Below, one piece after another: positions 1-7,683 of a DNA stretch of 64,000 bases; the first letter of the stretch is position 1; every line of letters starts with the position of its first letter. The notes below the pieces were generated by a model. The model had not been told where the DNA came from. It saw only the letters and a list, made by a program, of their open reading frames with translations, and ran no database searches. The DNA is from Bacteroidales bacterium. Its GTDB lineage: Bacteria; Bacteroidota; Bacteroidia; Bacteroidales; Muribaculaceae. The translations under genes were made by a program, and so were the position numbers. The stretch lies in NCBI GenBank assembly GCA_014800795.1, contig JAAVFL010000011.1, positions 20,897 through 84,896 of the forward strand, given 5' to 3'.

Positions 1-1377
1 TCTTAAACGGCCATCTTCTTGTGGCGTTTTTGCAACTTGAAGTGGAGAAACTTCGCATGAGCTACTAACAGATATGCCATCCGTATCTACTGCATCCAGA
101 ATCAAAGTCTCACCACAGAGACGAAGATACATATCAACTTTAACCCGACGTTTAACCTTTGACATCTCTATTATATCATTCCATTCTTTATCAAAATTTC
201 TGTAAAGAATGGTACCGGCAGATACTTTTAATGCTGCATTGGAATAGATGATATTTTTTTCTACACGATTTAATCGGAATCCGCAGAATTCTCCCATATC
301 ATTAAAATATCCAAGCCCATCACCATTATTCAAGCGTTTGATTAATCGAACTTTTAGACTACGTTCACCCATATCTTTTTCAACAGTTGCTACAGGCTGG
401 CCAATCCATTTCGGTGTATGGGATAAAAGGGTGTCCTTATCAGGAAGAGCTTCATTAAAAAAATAAGAAGTAAAGCCTCGATTAAAACTTTTAGTAACAT
501 CCGGGTTAAAATCAACTGATGCCGAACCTCTGGCACGCCTTTTGAAGCGGCCCTCTGACTTACATATAATGGCGTCCAGAGCTTGAGAGTAGGCGGCAAC
601 AACATTTTTAACATATGCTTCGTCTTTAAGTCGTCCTTCTATCTTGAACGAAGTTATCCCTGCATCAAGCATATTTTCCAGATACTCAAGACGATTTAGA
701 TCTTTGAGAGATAAAAGATACCTTCCTGAGATCAATTTATTTCCTATCTCATCCTCAAGATCAAATTTATATCTGCATATTTGTGCGCACTCTCCCCTGT
801 TGGCACTTCGTCCTGTAAGTACATAGCTGGCCTGACAGTCGCCACTATAACTTACACACAAAGCACCATGGACAAAGGCCTCAAGTGGAATAGAAGTCGC
901 ATCACGGAACTCTTTTATTTCCCTCGTCGAGAGCTCACGCGGTAATACCAACTGCGAAAAACCACATTTCTCCAGAAACCGGGCCTTATCGACAGTGCGT
1001 ATGTCACATTGAGTGGATGCATGTAGGGCTATTGGAGGAAGATCCATCTCGAGTAATCCTAAATCTTGTACAATTAATGCATCTACCCCGATACGCCACA
1101 AATCCCATATTAAGTTCCGAACTTTTTCAAGTTCATTCTCATAAATAATTGTATTCACTGTAACGTATACACGTGCATTAAACTTGTGTGCGAATTCTAC
1201 AGCTCGTTCAATATCTTCAATCGAATTAGACGCCATTTTTCGTGCCCCGAAATCAGATGCGCCCATATATACGGCATCAGCACCACTGTTTATTGCGATG
1301 ATTGCAGTCGATAAATTTTTTGCAGGGGAAAGAAGCTCTATTATTTGGGGATGGACGGAATCCGTAATGAATGGCAT
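1..1377 (-). CDS. Peptidase U32 family protein (C-terminus beyond window)
   Basis: Collagenase-like U32 peptidase, a family linked to protein or RNA-modification roles (YegQ, YhbU, RlhA relatives). The reading frame is open from the ATG at 1377 to the window edge, giving 459 codons without a stop. The N-terminus has the family signature IELLSPAKN, then a TIM-barrel-like run with GADAVYMGA, LHASTQCDIRT, PLEAFVHGALC and CQASYVLTGRSANRGECAQIC, followed by DLNRLEYLENMLDAG and SFKIEGR. The VHGALC and GRSANRGECAQ blocks carry the conserved cysteines of the family. A TATCTTTG -7 box on the minus strand (1398-1405) lies about 20 bases upstream and diverges from pta. The family assignment is firm; the substrate is unknown. 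Confidence 0.88.
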   Translation of the reverse strand, partial: MPFITDSVHPQIIELLSPAKNLSTAIIAINSGADAVYMGASDFGARKMASNSIEDIERAVEFAHKFNARVYVTVNTIIYENELEKVRNLIWDLWRIGVDALIVQDLGLLEMDLPPIALHASTQCDIRTVDKARFLEKCGFSQLVLPRELSTREIKEFRDATSIPLEAFVHGALCVSYSGDCQASYVLTGRSANRGECAQICRYKFDLEDEIGNKLISGRYLLSLKDLNRLEYLENMLDAGITSFKIEGRLKDEAYVKNVVAAYSQALDAIICKSEGRFKRRARGSASVDFNPDVTKSFNRGFTSYFFNEALPDKDTLLSHTPKWIGQPVATVEKDMGERSLKVRLIKRLNNGDGLGYFNDMGEFCGFRLNRVEKNIIYSNAALKVSAGTILYRNFDKEWNDIIEMSKVKRRVKVDMYLRLCGETLILDAVDTDGISVSSSCEVSPLQVAKTPQEDGRLR

Positions 1378-1429
1378 AATCTGAAAAATCTTTTCTGCAA
1401 AGATAGTGCTTTTCGTCAAAACTTTTTGT

Positions 1430-1437
1430 TAATTTTG
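1430..1437 (+). promoter_or_regulatory. -7 box of the pta-ackA promoter
   Basis: TAATTTTG matches the Bacteroidetes -7 consensus TAnnTTTG and lies 57 bases before the pta start. No clear TTTG -33 box is seen, only a T-rich run near 1410. It diverges from the box at 1398-1405 that faces the U32 peptidase gene. Confidence 0.5.
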
Positions 1438-1494
1438 CATCAACTTCCCCCCTCTCCATGATCAACAATTTAATGACATAAACCGGATCACAGA

Positions 1495-2496
1495 ATGGAA
1501 CTTTTTAAACGTCTGACACTCCGTGCGAAAGCTAACCGCCGACGCATAGTGCTCCCTGAGGGAACAGAAGAAAGGAACCTCATCGCCGCCGACAGAATTA
1601 TTGCCGACGAACTGGCTGATATCATTCTGCTCGGCAACAGAGCAGAAGTGGAAGCCAAAGCAAAAGAACTTGATTTGAAACATATTTCCGGAGCCACGAT
1701 AATCGACCCCAAAGATAACGGCAGTGTTGACCGCTATGCACCTCTTTTCTTTGAATTGCGCAAGAAAAAGGGCATCAGCATGGAGGATGCACGTAAATTC
1801 ACCTCGGATGAATTATATTTCGGTTGTCTGATGGTAAAATCCGGAGATGCAGACGGACTTGTATCTGGAGCGATACATACTACGGGCGATGTTCTTCGCG
1901 CAGCATTTCAGGTCATAAAGACAGCTCCAGGAATTACCACTGTATCCGGAGCTTTCATCATGTTGCTACCTGATGGATCCAAATACGGTACCGATGGACT
2001 TATGGTCTTTGCAGATTGTGCGGTCGTTCCTGATCCCGATGCAAGACAACTTGCAGAAATTGCAGTTTGCTCTGCAAAAACCGCCAAAGAGGTTGCCGGA
2101 ATAAATCCGAATGTGGCGCTATTATCATTTTCTACTAAAGGTAGCGCTCACCATGAACGCGTCGATAAAGTTATAGAAGCGACCCGCATCGCTCAGGAAT
2201 TAGCTCCGGAAATACCTATCGATGGAGAACTTCAGACAGATGCCGCCATCGTACCGGTCGTAGCCGCTCTAAAAGCGCCTGGCAGTAGTGTGGCAGGCCA
2301 CGCTAATGTTCTTATATTTCCCTCTCTTGAAGTCGGAAATATAGCTTACAAATTAGTTCAACGTATATCAGGAGCAGAAGCCGTAGGCCCGCTCCTTCAA
2401 GGTCTTGCTGCTCCGGTGAGCGATCTGTCTCGCGGGTGCGTGGCCGATGATATTTACAAGACTATTATAATGACAGCTAATCAGGCAATACATTAA
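1495..2496 (+). CDS. pta: Phosphate acetyltransferase
   Basis: Converts acetyl-CoA and phosphate to acetyl phosphate and CoA, the first step of ATP-yielding acetate formation. At 333 residues it is the short form, made only of the PTA_PTB catalytic domain without the N-terminal regulatory part of the enterobacterial enzyme. It begins MELFKRLTLRAKANRRRIVLP and keeps the blocks RRRIVLPEGTEERN, GLVSGAIHTTGDVLRAAFQ, LLSFSTKGSA, DGELQTDAAI and VGPLLQGLAAPVSDLSRGC, as expected for the family. ackA follows after 37 bases on the same strand, so the two are very probably one transcript. Confidence 0.97.
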   Translation: MELFKRLTLRAKANRRRIVLPEGTEERNLIAADRIIADELADIILLGNRAEVEAKAKELDLKHISGATIIDPKDNGSVDRYAPLFFELRKKKGISMEDARKFTSDELYFGCLMVKSGDADGLVSGAIHTTGDVLRAAFQVIKTAPGITTVSGAFIMLLPDGSKYGTDGLMVFADCAVVPDPDARQLAEIAVCSAKTAKEVAGINPNVALLSFSTKGSAHHERVDKVIEATRIAQELAPEIPIDGELQTDAAIVPVVAALKAPGSSVAGHANVLIFPSLEVGNIAYKLVQRISGAEAVGPLLQGLAAPVSDLSRGCVADDIYKTIIMTANQAIH

Positions 2497-2533
2497 TACA
2501 ACCTGATAATTCTATATAAAAAACATTATATCA

Positions 2534-3742
2534 ATGAAAATACTGGTGCTTAACTGCGGAAGCAGTTCTGTTAAATACAAGCTGATTGATACCTCCGATG
2601 AGAGCGTTCTTGCTGAAGGAGGTGTAGAAAAAATAGGATTGAACGATGGATTCCTTAAATATAAGCTTGTTGATGGTAGCAAAGCCATTAAGGAATTAGG
2701 TCTTATCGATCATAAGGGAGCTGTCAAGGCAGTTCTCGATATTCTCACTGATCCGGAGCTTGGCTGTATTAAATCATACAACGAAATTGATGCAGTCGGT
2801 CATCGTGTGGTTCATGGCGCTGAAAAATTCAGCAAAAGCGTTCTTCTGACAAAAGATGTTCTGGAACAGGTAAAAGCCTGTTATGATCTTGCTCCGCTTC
2901 ATAATCCCGCTAATGTCACAGGTATTGAGGCTGTAGAAGAAATTCTTCCGGGTGTAAAACAGGTTGGCGTTTTTGACACAGCTTTTCATCAGACAATGCC
3001 CGCAAAATCATACATGTATGCTCTTCCCTACCGCTTTTACAAAGAAGACGGAGTACGCCGTTATGGATTTCACGGTACAAGCCATAGATATGTCTCTACG
3101 AGAGTTTGCGAAATATTGAATGTCGATATCAAGACTCAAAAAATAATTACATGTCACATTGGGAACGGCGGCTCTATAACAGCTATTGTTGATGGTAAAA
3201 GTATAGATACCTCCATGGGACTAACACCTACGGAGGGACTCATGATGGGAACACGCGTAGGAGATGTGGATCCCGGGGCGCTTACCTATATAATGAAAAA
3301 ACATAACATGTCGGTTGATGAACTTCAAAAAATCATCAACAAAGAGAGTGGAATGCTGGGAGTTAGCGAACTTTCTTCCGATATGCGCGAAATAGAGCAG
3401 GCAGACAACGCAGGGAACGAGCGAGCTCGTCTCGGTCTTGATATGTACGTACAGCGTATTATCAAATACATCGGAGCCTATGCCGCAGAAATGGGTGGAG
3501 TCGACATTATCGTATTTACCGGAGGCGTCGGTGAAAATCAGACCGGCCTCAGAGCGGAAGTATGCGCTCCTCTCAATTTCATCGGGGTGAAACTTGATCA
3601 GCAACTGAACAGCATCACACGTGGAACGGAAACAGTTATTTCCGCTTCAGATTCCAAAGTAAAGGTCGTTGTCGTACCAACGGATGAGGAACTGATGATT
3701 GCACGCGATACAGAAGCTATTGTAACAGGCAAACTTGTGTAA
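2534..3742 (+). CDS. ackA: Acetate kinase
   Basis: Transfers the phosphate of acetyl phosphate to ADP, giving acetate and ATP. 402 residues, normal for the family. Visible ASKHA-fold motifs are the N-terminal phosphate loop NCGSSSVKYKL (residues 7-17), GHRVVHG (89-95), FDTAFH (147-152), FHGTSH (179-184), HIGNGGS (208-214) and the C-terminal GGVGENQ block. It sits directly behind pta, so the Pta-AckA pathway is complete, in keeping with a fermentative gut anaerobe. No regulatory element was seen between the genes. Confidence 0.98.
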   Translation: MKILVLNCGSSSVKYKLIDTSDESVLAEGGVEKIGLNDGFLKYKLVDGSKAIKELGLIDHKGAVKAVLDILTDPELGCIKSYNEIDAVGHRVVHGAEKFSKSVLLTKDVLEQVKACYDLAPLHNPANVTGIEAVEEILPGVKQVGVFDTAFHQTMPAKSYMYALPYRFYKEDGVRRYGFHGTSHRYVSTRVCEILNVDIKTQKIITCHIGNGGSITAIVDGKSIDTSMGLTPTEGLMMGTRVGDVDPGALTYIMKKHNMSVDELQKIINKESGMLGVSELSSDMREIEQADNAGNERARLGLDMYVQRIIKYIGAYAAEMGGVDIIVFTGGVGENQTGLRAEVCAPLNFIGVKLDQQLNSITRGTETVISASDSKVKVVVVPTDEELMIARDTEAIVTGKLV

Positions 3743-3826
3743 TCACAATCATATAATGCTATAACTTAAAACGTTATATATCTGAATTTTCAGCAGTGTC
3801 TTATTCGATAAACTACTACATCATAG

Positions 3827-4708
3827 ATGCTTGACTTCATAACCTGGAATGCGAATCCGATTCTGATCGGTAGTCCCCTCACCATCCGTTGGTACGGACT
3901 TATGTTTGTCATAGGTTTTTATCTCGGATATCTGATAATGGCACGGATTTTCCGCCATGAAGGTGCCCCTGAAAAATGGTTGGGGACATTGCTTGTTTAT
4001 GTAGTGGTTGCCACTATTGTAGGAGCTCGCCTCGGACATGTGTTCTTCTATGCATGGGATTATTATTCTGTTCACCCGGTGGAAATTCTCTATACATGGG
4101 AAGGAGGGCTTGCGAGCCATGGTGGAACCATTGGAATCATGATTGCCGTTATACTGTTTTCTATATTTGTTACAAAGCGAAGTCCTTTTTGGACATTTGA
4201 TCGCCTCGTTATACCGATTGCTCTTGTTGGAGCACTTATCAGGATCGGAAATCTTATGAACCATGAGATTTATGGTCATCCGACCGATCTCCCATGGGGC
4301 TTCCGCTTTATAACTAATATTCATAATTGGATTAATGGCGCCCAACCGATCTACTCGCTACCCTCGCATCCAACACAGTTATACGAAGCAGCATGCTATC
4401 TCGCCCTTTTCGCACTCCTGATGTGGATGTACTGGAAACGTAATGCCGAGGAACGTCCCGGATTAATATTCGGAGTATTTTTCATTGTACTATTTACAAG
4501 CCGTTTCTTGATCGAATTCGTAAAAAATCCCCAGGAAGAGTTCGAAATTGGCATGATACTGAATCTGGGACAACTGCTGTCGATTCCGTTTATCCTTATG
4601 GGAGTGGCATTCGTAATATATGCATATTCTCGCCCACCGGTAAAACTGACATTCCCTGATAAATTTGCAGAACAACTGACTTCTGTGAATTCAACAAAAA
4701 AATCATAG
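3827..4708 (+). CDS. lgt: Prolipoprotein diacylglyceryl transferase
   Basis: Integral inner-membrane enzyme that moves diacylglycerol from phosphatidylglycerol to the lipobox cysteine of prolipoproteins, the first step of lipoprotein maturation. 293 residues with about seven membrane segments. The conserved WEGGLASHGG (residues 91-100) and the Lgt signature IRIGNLMNHEIYG (138-150) are present, as are RWYGLMF near the start and HPTQLYEA in the second half. It follows ackA after 84 bases, possibly in the same transcript. Many predicted lipoproteins in this window (for example at 21430, 29187, 42595 and 54834) would be its substrates. Confidence 0.95.
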   Translation: MLDFITWNANPILIGSPLTIRWYGLMFVIGFYLGYLIMARIFRHEGAPEKWLGTLLVYVVVATIVGARLGHVFFYAWDYYSVHPVEILYTWEGGLASHGGTIGIMIAVILFSIFVTKRSPFWTFDRLVIPIALVGALIRIGNLMNHEIYGHPTDLPWGFRFITNIHNWINGAQPIYSLPSHPTQLYEAACYLALFALLMWMYWKRNAEERPGLIFGVFFIVLFTSRFLIEFVKNPQEEFEIGMILNLGQLLSIPFILMGVAFVIYAYSRPPVKLTFPDKFAEQLTSVNSTKKS

Positions 4709-4748
4709 ATTATATAGGCACCGCCAAGCCAACGCTAATTATAGTTAA

Positions 4749-4787
4749 AATACTCCTCGGGAATTGTATATTATCCCGAGGAGTATT
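4749..4787 (+). terminator. Hairpin behind lgt, overlapping the tmRNA promoter
   Basis: A perfect 14-bp inverted repeat (4749-4762 with 4774-4787) with an 11-base loop lies 40 bases after the lgt stop. It lacks a long T-run. It probably ends the pta-ackA-lgt transcript, and its right arm runs into the -7 box of ssrA. Confidence 0.65.
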
Positions 4788-4794
4788 AACTTTG
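4763..4794 (+). promoter_or_regulatory. Promoter of ssrA
   Basis: ATTG at 4763-4766 and TAACTTTG at 4787-4794 are separated by 20 bases, matching the Bacteroidetes TTTG-N19-21-TAnnTTTG pattern. Transcription would start near 4800, leaving a leader of about 20 bases that RNase P would remove to make the mature 5' end at 4824. Confidence 0.6.
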
Positions 4795-4823
4795 TAATAC
4801 ATATCAGCATATGCTTCAAATAC

Positions 4824-5221
4824 GGGGATGACCGGTTTTGACAGCGCGTAGAGGTGGTGTGTAAGCATGCAGAGCAATGATGTCTACGCTCTTTAATCTG
4901 AGGCATCGCAAGTTTAAATGGCGAAAATAATTACGCTCTTGCTGCCTGATCGAAGTACAGTAGATCACGCTTAATCTCCGCAACAGTTGCAGAGACAAGA
5001 CATCGCCCGATTGTCCAGGTCCCTAGACTAATCGACAAGGCGGTGCAGGTAAATCGGGAATAGGAAACAGAGAGTCGCGCGAAGTTTCCGAAAGTTTATG
5101 CGAATAAGGACGAAGTTGGTAGTCTTGAGCCTGCGGCGTCACGAAAATCAAGTCTAGACTAAGCATGTAGAAAGCTCATTAGTTCCGCGTTTGGACGGGA
5201 GTTCGAATCTCCCCATCTCCA
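4824..5221 (+). ncRNA. ssrA: Transfer-messenger RNA (tmRNA)
   Basis: Rescues stalled ribosomes and tags the unfinished protein for degradation. The 5' end GGGGATG (4824-4830) pairs with CATCTCC (5214-5220) to form the acceptor stem, with discriminator A at 5221. The T-arm GGGAGTTCGAATCTCCC lies just before. CCA is not encoded, so it would be added after transcription. The tag reading frame runs from the resume codon GGC at 4920 to TGA at 4947-4949 and encodes GENNYALAA, the tag known from Porphyromonas and relatives. The roughly 398-nt length fits a one-piece tmRNA with pseudoknots. An intrinsic terminator follows at 5300. Confidence 0.97.
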
Positions 5222-5299
5222 CTTGGCGGGTCGGACTTATCGCCTTTGGCGCTTTGCCTACGCAAAGAACTTCCGGACCACGCAAGACAAATTAAGACA

Positions 5300-5333
5300 A
5301 ACCGCAGACTATCAATTAGTTCTGCGGTTTTTT
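5300..5333 (+). terminator. Intrinsic terminator of ssrA
   Basis: AACCGCAGA (5300-5308) pairs with TCTGCGGTT (5321-5329), and T residues run from 5328 to 5333. This is a typical Rho-independent terminator 80 bases after the tmRNA 3' end. Confidence 0.9.
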
Positions 5334-5462
5334 CGTGCCTAAAAATGCCGACTCAGGACCATCATCAGACAGAAAAAAGAAGTCACCCCGAAGACCGTGA
5401 CCAGTCATAGCACATCAAGAGCAGATAGCCTGACTGGTCGACGATGTGGCGCGTTATATCAG

Positions 5463-5771
5463 TTTATACGCCGCTCAGTACACAATTTCTAGCATGGTTC
5501 CGCATTCCTTGTTGAGGCACGTGACCAATTCACCATCACAGACGACTGTGTTGGATGTGGCATATGCACACGTGTCTGTCCTTGTGGCAATTATACTATA
5601 GTGACTGGACTTACACAGACGTCCGATGGCAGTGATCACTGCTTCGCCTGCGTGCAGAACTGTCCGCACAATGCTATTTCCCTCACCGCAGGCGAGGCGA
5701 ATCCCCACGCCAGATACCGTAACAGCTATGTCACGCTCAGGGACATCATCAATGCCAACGACCAGCTATGA
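5463..5771 (+). pseudogene. Remnant of an EFR1-type flavodoxin/ferredoxin protein (C-terminal 4Fe-4S part)
   Basis: The frame from 5463 to the TGA at 5769-5771 reads RRSVHNF, an in-frame TAG at 5490-5492, then HGSAFLVEARDQF, the 4Fe-4S motif CVGCGICTRVCPCGN and a second motif ending CFACVQNCPHNAIS. EFR1 proteins carry an N-terminal flavodoxin domain followed by two 4Fe-4S clusters. Here the flavodoxin domain is absent, a stop codon interrupts the linker, and the second cluster motif has serine where its first cysteine should be. There is no start codon with a convincing upstream region. It is therefore a dead fragment. Nothing recognisable fills 5334-5462. Confidence 0.75.
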
Positions 5772-5924
5772 CAGAACCTGCTATTTTTTTACCTCATGAG
5801 ATAAACTATTAAAACTATGGCACAGAAATCAGAACTCGAAAATACCGCCATTAAGTCGAAAAAATTAATCGAAATATCAACGGCATAGGATTGTTCGGCA
5901 CAGCCTGATTATCCGTAGGCGACT

Positions 5925-6144
5925 CCTGTAATCTCCATGATAGAGCGGATTCGCACGGTCAATTAGCGTATTCACCTGACCAATAATACCTAATAGTAAA
6001 CAGGGTAGCCAGAACGACAACATCCGCATCGTATATCTTCCCTACTATTTCCGGCATATCATCTTTGGTGACACATTTACTTGTTTTAAAACAGCTAATG
6101 TATCCGATGCAGATCATGGCGTTTACACGGAACGACACAATCAT
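5925..6144 (-). pseudogene. Remnant of an NADPH-dependent FMN reductase / flavodoxin-family oxidoreductase
   Basis: On the minus strand, 6144 to about 5972 reads CIGYISCFKTSKCVTKDDM followed by PEIVGKIYDADVVVLAT. This is the cysteine-rich cofactor-loop region typical of flavodoxin-like NAD(P)H reductases. The frame then breaks near 5972, and the continuation NTLIDRANPLYHGDY is found one frame over, down to about 5925. The N-terminal nucleotide-binding third is missing; its place is taken by the inverted repeat at 6126-6170. With no N-terminus, a frameshift and no C-terminus, the gene is not functional. A 23-codon ORF at 5817 on the other strand was not recognised. Confidence 0.7.
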
Positions 6145-6170
6145 GCAGGCATGGATTGTGTCGTTCCGTG
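6126..6170. repeat. Perfect 17-bp inverted repeat with 11-base centre
   Basis: Bases 6126-6142 and 6154-6170 are exact reverse complements, and part of the 11-base centre can pair further. There is no T-run on either side, so it is not a standard intrinsic terminator. It marks the broken 5' end of the flavoprotein remnant at 5925-6144 and lies 73 bases beyond the end of the HMA-domain gene. It could be the abutting ends of a lost mobile element or a bidirectional RNA hairpin. Confidence 0.8.
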
Positions 6171-6242
6171 AATATCGTATCAGTAATGCGTATTTGATAT
6201 TTCTGCCTGAGCAGGTATGTCAGTGCGATATTTTTACAGCTT

Positions 6243-6581
6243 TCACTTTTTGGTATCGCAGCAATCTGCACCGGCTTCATTGGTAGCTTTTGTACAGCCA
6301 TCCTCCAGCTTGATTGCTTTATATCTGATTTTACCGAATGCCTTCATGATTTTCCTCTCATCAGTCTTGTCAGCATCATATTCGATGGTCACAACCTGAC
6401 CCTTGAGATCTGTGGAAATCTGATGAATACCCTTCTCAAAGCGGATGTTCTTTTTGATTTTGTTCTCACAGTTGCTGCACGACATCTGAGGCTGGGTGGT
6501 GACACGAAGTGTCTTAAGGTCTTTAGCTACGCCTAACATGGCAACGGTGCACATCAGTGCAAGTAAAATCTGTTTCTTCAT
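6243..6581 (-). CDS. Heavy-metal-associated (HMA) domain protein
   Basis: A 112-residue exported protein with a short hydrophobic signal (MKKQILLALMCTVAMLGVA) and one ferredoxin-like HMA domain. The metal-binding motif is MSCSNC (Cys35 and Cys38), as in CopZ-like and mercury-binding proteins. A second cysteine pair, near the C-terminus (ADCCDTKK), could add ligands. HMA proteins of this type commonly neighbour a TonB-dependent receptor in Bacteroidales, and one lies just upstream here (7684-9813). A periplasmic copper or similar soft-metal binding role is the likely function; the metal is inferred. It has its own promoter signal at 6619-6652. Confidence 0.85.
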   Translation of the reverse strand: MKKQILLALMCTVAMLGVAKDLKTLRVTTQPQMSCSNCENKIKKNIRFEKGIHQISTDLKGQVVTIEYDADKTDERKIMKAFGKIRYKAIKLEDGCTKATNEAGADCCDTKK

Positions 6582-6618
6582 TTACAGAGATTTATTTTGT
6601 TATATTTATATGTGATTG

Positions 6619-6652
6619 CAAATGTATAGTGTATATCCGGATTTCGTGCAAT
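6619..6652 (-). promoter_or_regulatory. Promoter of the HMA-domain gene
   Basis: On the minus strand ATTG (6652-6649) is followed after 22 bases by TACATTTG (6626-6619), close to the Bacteroidetes consensus. It lies 38 bases before the start codon, so the HMA gene can be expressed independently of the broken bioB upstream. Confidence 0.5.
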
Positions 6653-6664
6653 GTCTCGGGAGTA

Positions 6665-7622
6665 TTATTTTTCGTAGCCGATACTTTTGAATAATTTGAA
6701 ATCATCGTCTACATTATTTCCGACAGTGGTGAGCATATCACCTACCAGGGCGCCGTTCATGCCCCCACGCAGTATGCGGGCTGTGGCCTGTCGTGACAGG
6801 CGAGCACGACCGCCGGCGAAGTGGAGAGTACACTTGGGGGCGATGAAACGCATCAGTGCCACAGAGCGTTCTATTTCATCTTCGCTTATTTTTTTCACAT
6901 TCTGCAAAGGTGTTCCCTTGATCGGTTGCAGGATATTGACAGGTATCGATGATGCCCCTGCTTCGCGCGCCATTGCAGCCAATTCCAGTCTGTCGCGCAT
7001 GGTTTCACCCATACCGATAATTCCTCCGCAGCATATAGTGAACCCCATCTCTTTTGCAGTCCTGATAGTAGCAAGTTTATCCTGAATGGTGTGGGTGGTG
7101 CACAGTGTAGCGAAATAAGATGGTGAACGTTCAAGGTTGCAGTGATACTTGCGTACGCCGGAACCCCATAGTTGCCGGAGTTGTTCACGTGACAATAGCC
7201 CCATGGACTCGCACAATTCAACACCACCTTGCTCCGACATATCCTTATAGATTCCGCAGAAGTATTCAATATTTTTGAAAGCACTTTACGGCCGCTGGTT
7301 ACCATAGAGAAGCATGATGCACCTCTGTTCTTGTTGACAGTAAATGCTTTCAGAGCTTCTCCTTTGGGTATGCGTTCGTATTCCTGTATTCCGGTTTATG
7401 ACAGGCTGACTGTGCGCACCACTTGCAGTTTTCGCTGCAACGACCCGAACGTGCGTTGACAATAGAGCATGTGTGTATTTTATCTCCGCACCACTTCAAC
7501 CGTATAGCATCAGCAGCTTTGCTGAGTTCTGTAGTGGAATAGAGCTGGTGAAGCTCGAGCGCTTCCTCTACCGTTGCGGGTAAACCCTCGTTTACAGCGC
7601 GACCTGTTAATTTTGAAATCAT
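6665..7622 (-). pseudogene. bioB: Biotin synthase with two frameshifts
   Basis: Biotin synthase is the radical-SAM enzyme that inserts sulfur into dethiobiotin. The N-terminal part (from ATG 7622) has the radical-SAM motif CSENCKWC (Cys62, 66, 69) and TCSIVNARSGRCS. The frame then shifts near 7396: the natural continuation TGIQEYERIPKGEALKAF runs one frame over to VTSGRKVLSK. It shifts again near 7274 into NIEYFCGIYKDMSEQGGVELC and stays in frame to the stop at 6665. Both shifts look like loss of one A from an A-run. Joined, the product would be about 319 residues, a normal BioB length. It follows the TonB receptor by 61 bases. It is either a recent pseudogene or carries two sequencing errors. 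Confidence 0.88.
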
Positions 7623-7683
7623 TGTATATCAATAGTTATATTCAAAGGCCGGTAAATAGCCTTTATGAATATTGATTAATAGT

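Noticed and set aside
3221..3604. Minus-strand ORF of 127 codons in ackA
   Set aside because: Shadow of a fully conserved acetate kinase frame.
4886..4896. A second tag-like reading frame in tmRNA (VYAL followed by TAA)
   Set aside because: The true tag GENNYALAA with resume codon lies at 4920-4949; the earlier one lacks the conserved alanine end and is coincidental.
5475..5708. Minus-strand ORF of 77 codons
   Set aside because: It lies opposite the ferredoxin remnant, whose cysteine motifs on the plus strand explain the sequence.
5817..5888. Short ORF MAQKSELENTAIKSKK on the plus strand
   Set aside because: Only 23 codons, no recognised family, in a debris region; not reported as a gene.
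6895..7305. Minus-strand ORF of 136 codons within bioB
   Set aside because: Only its first part (VTSGRKVLSK) is the middle segment of bioB; the rest is out of frame.
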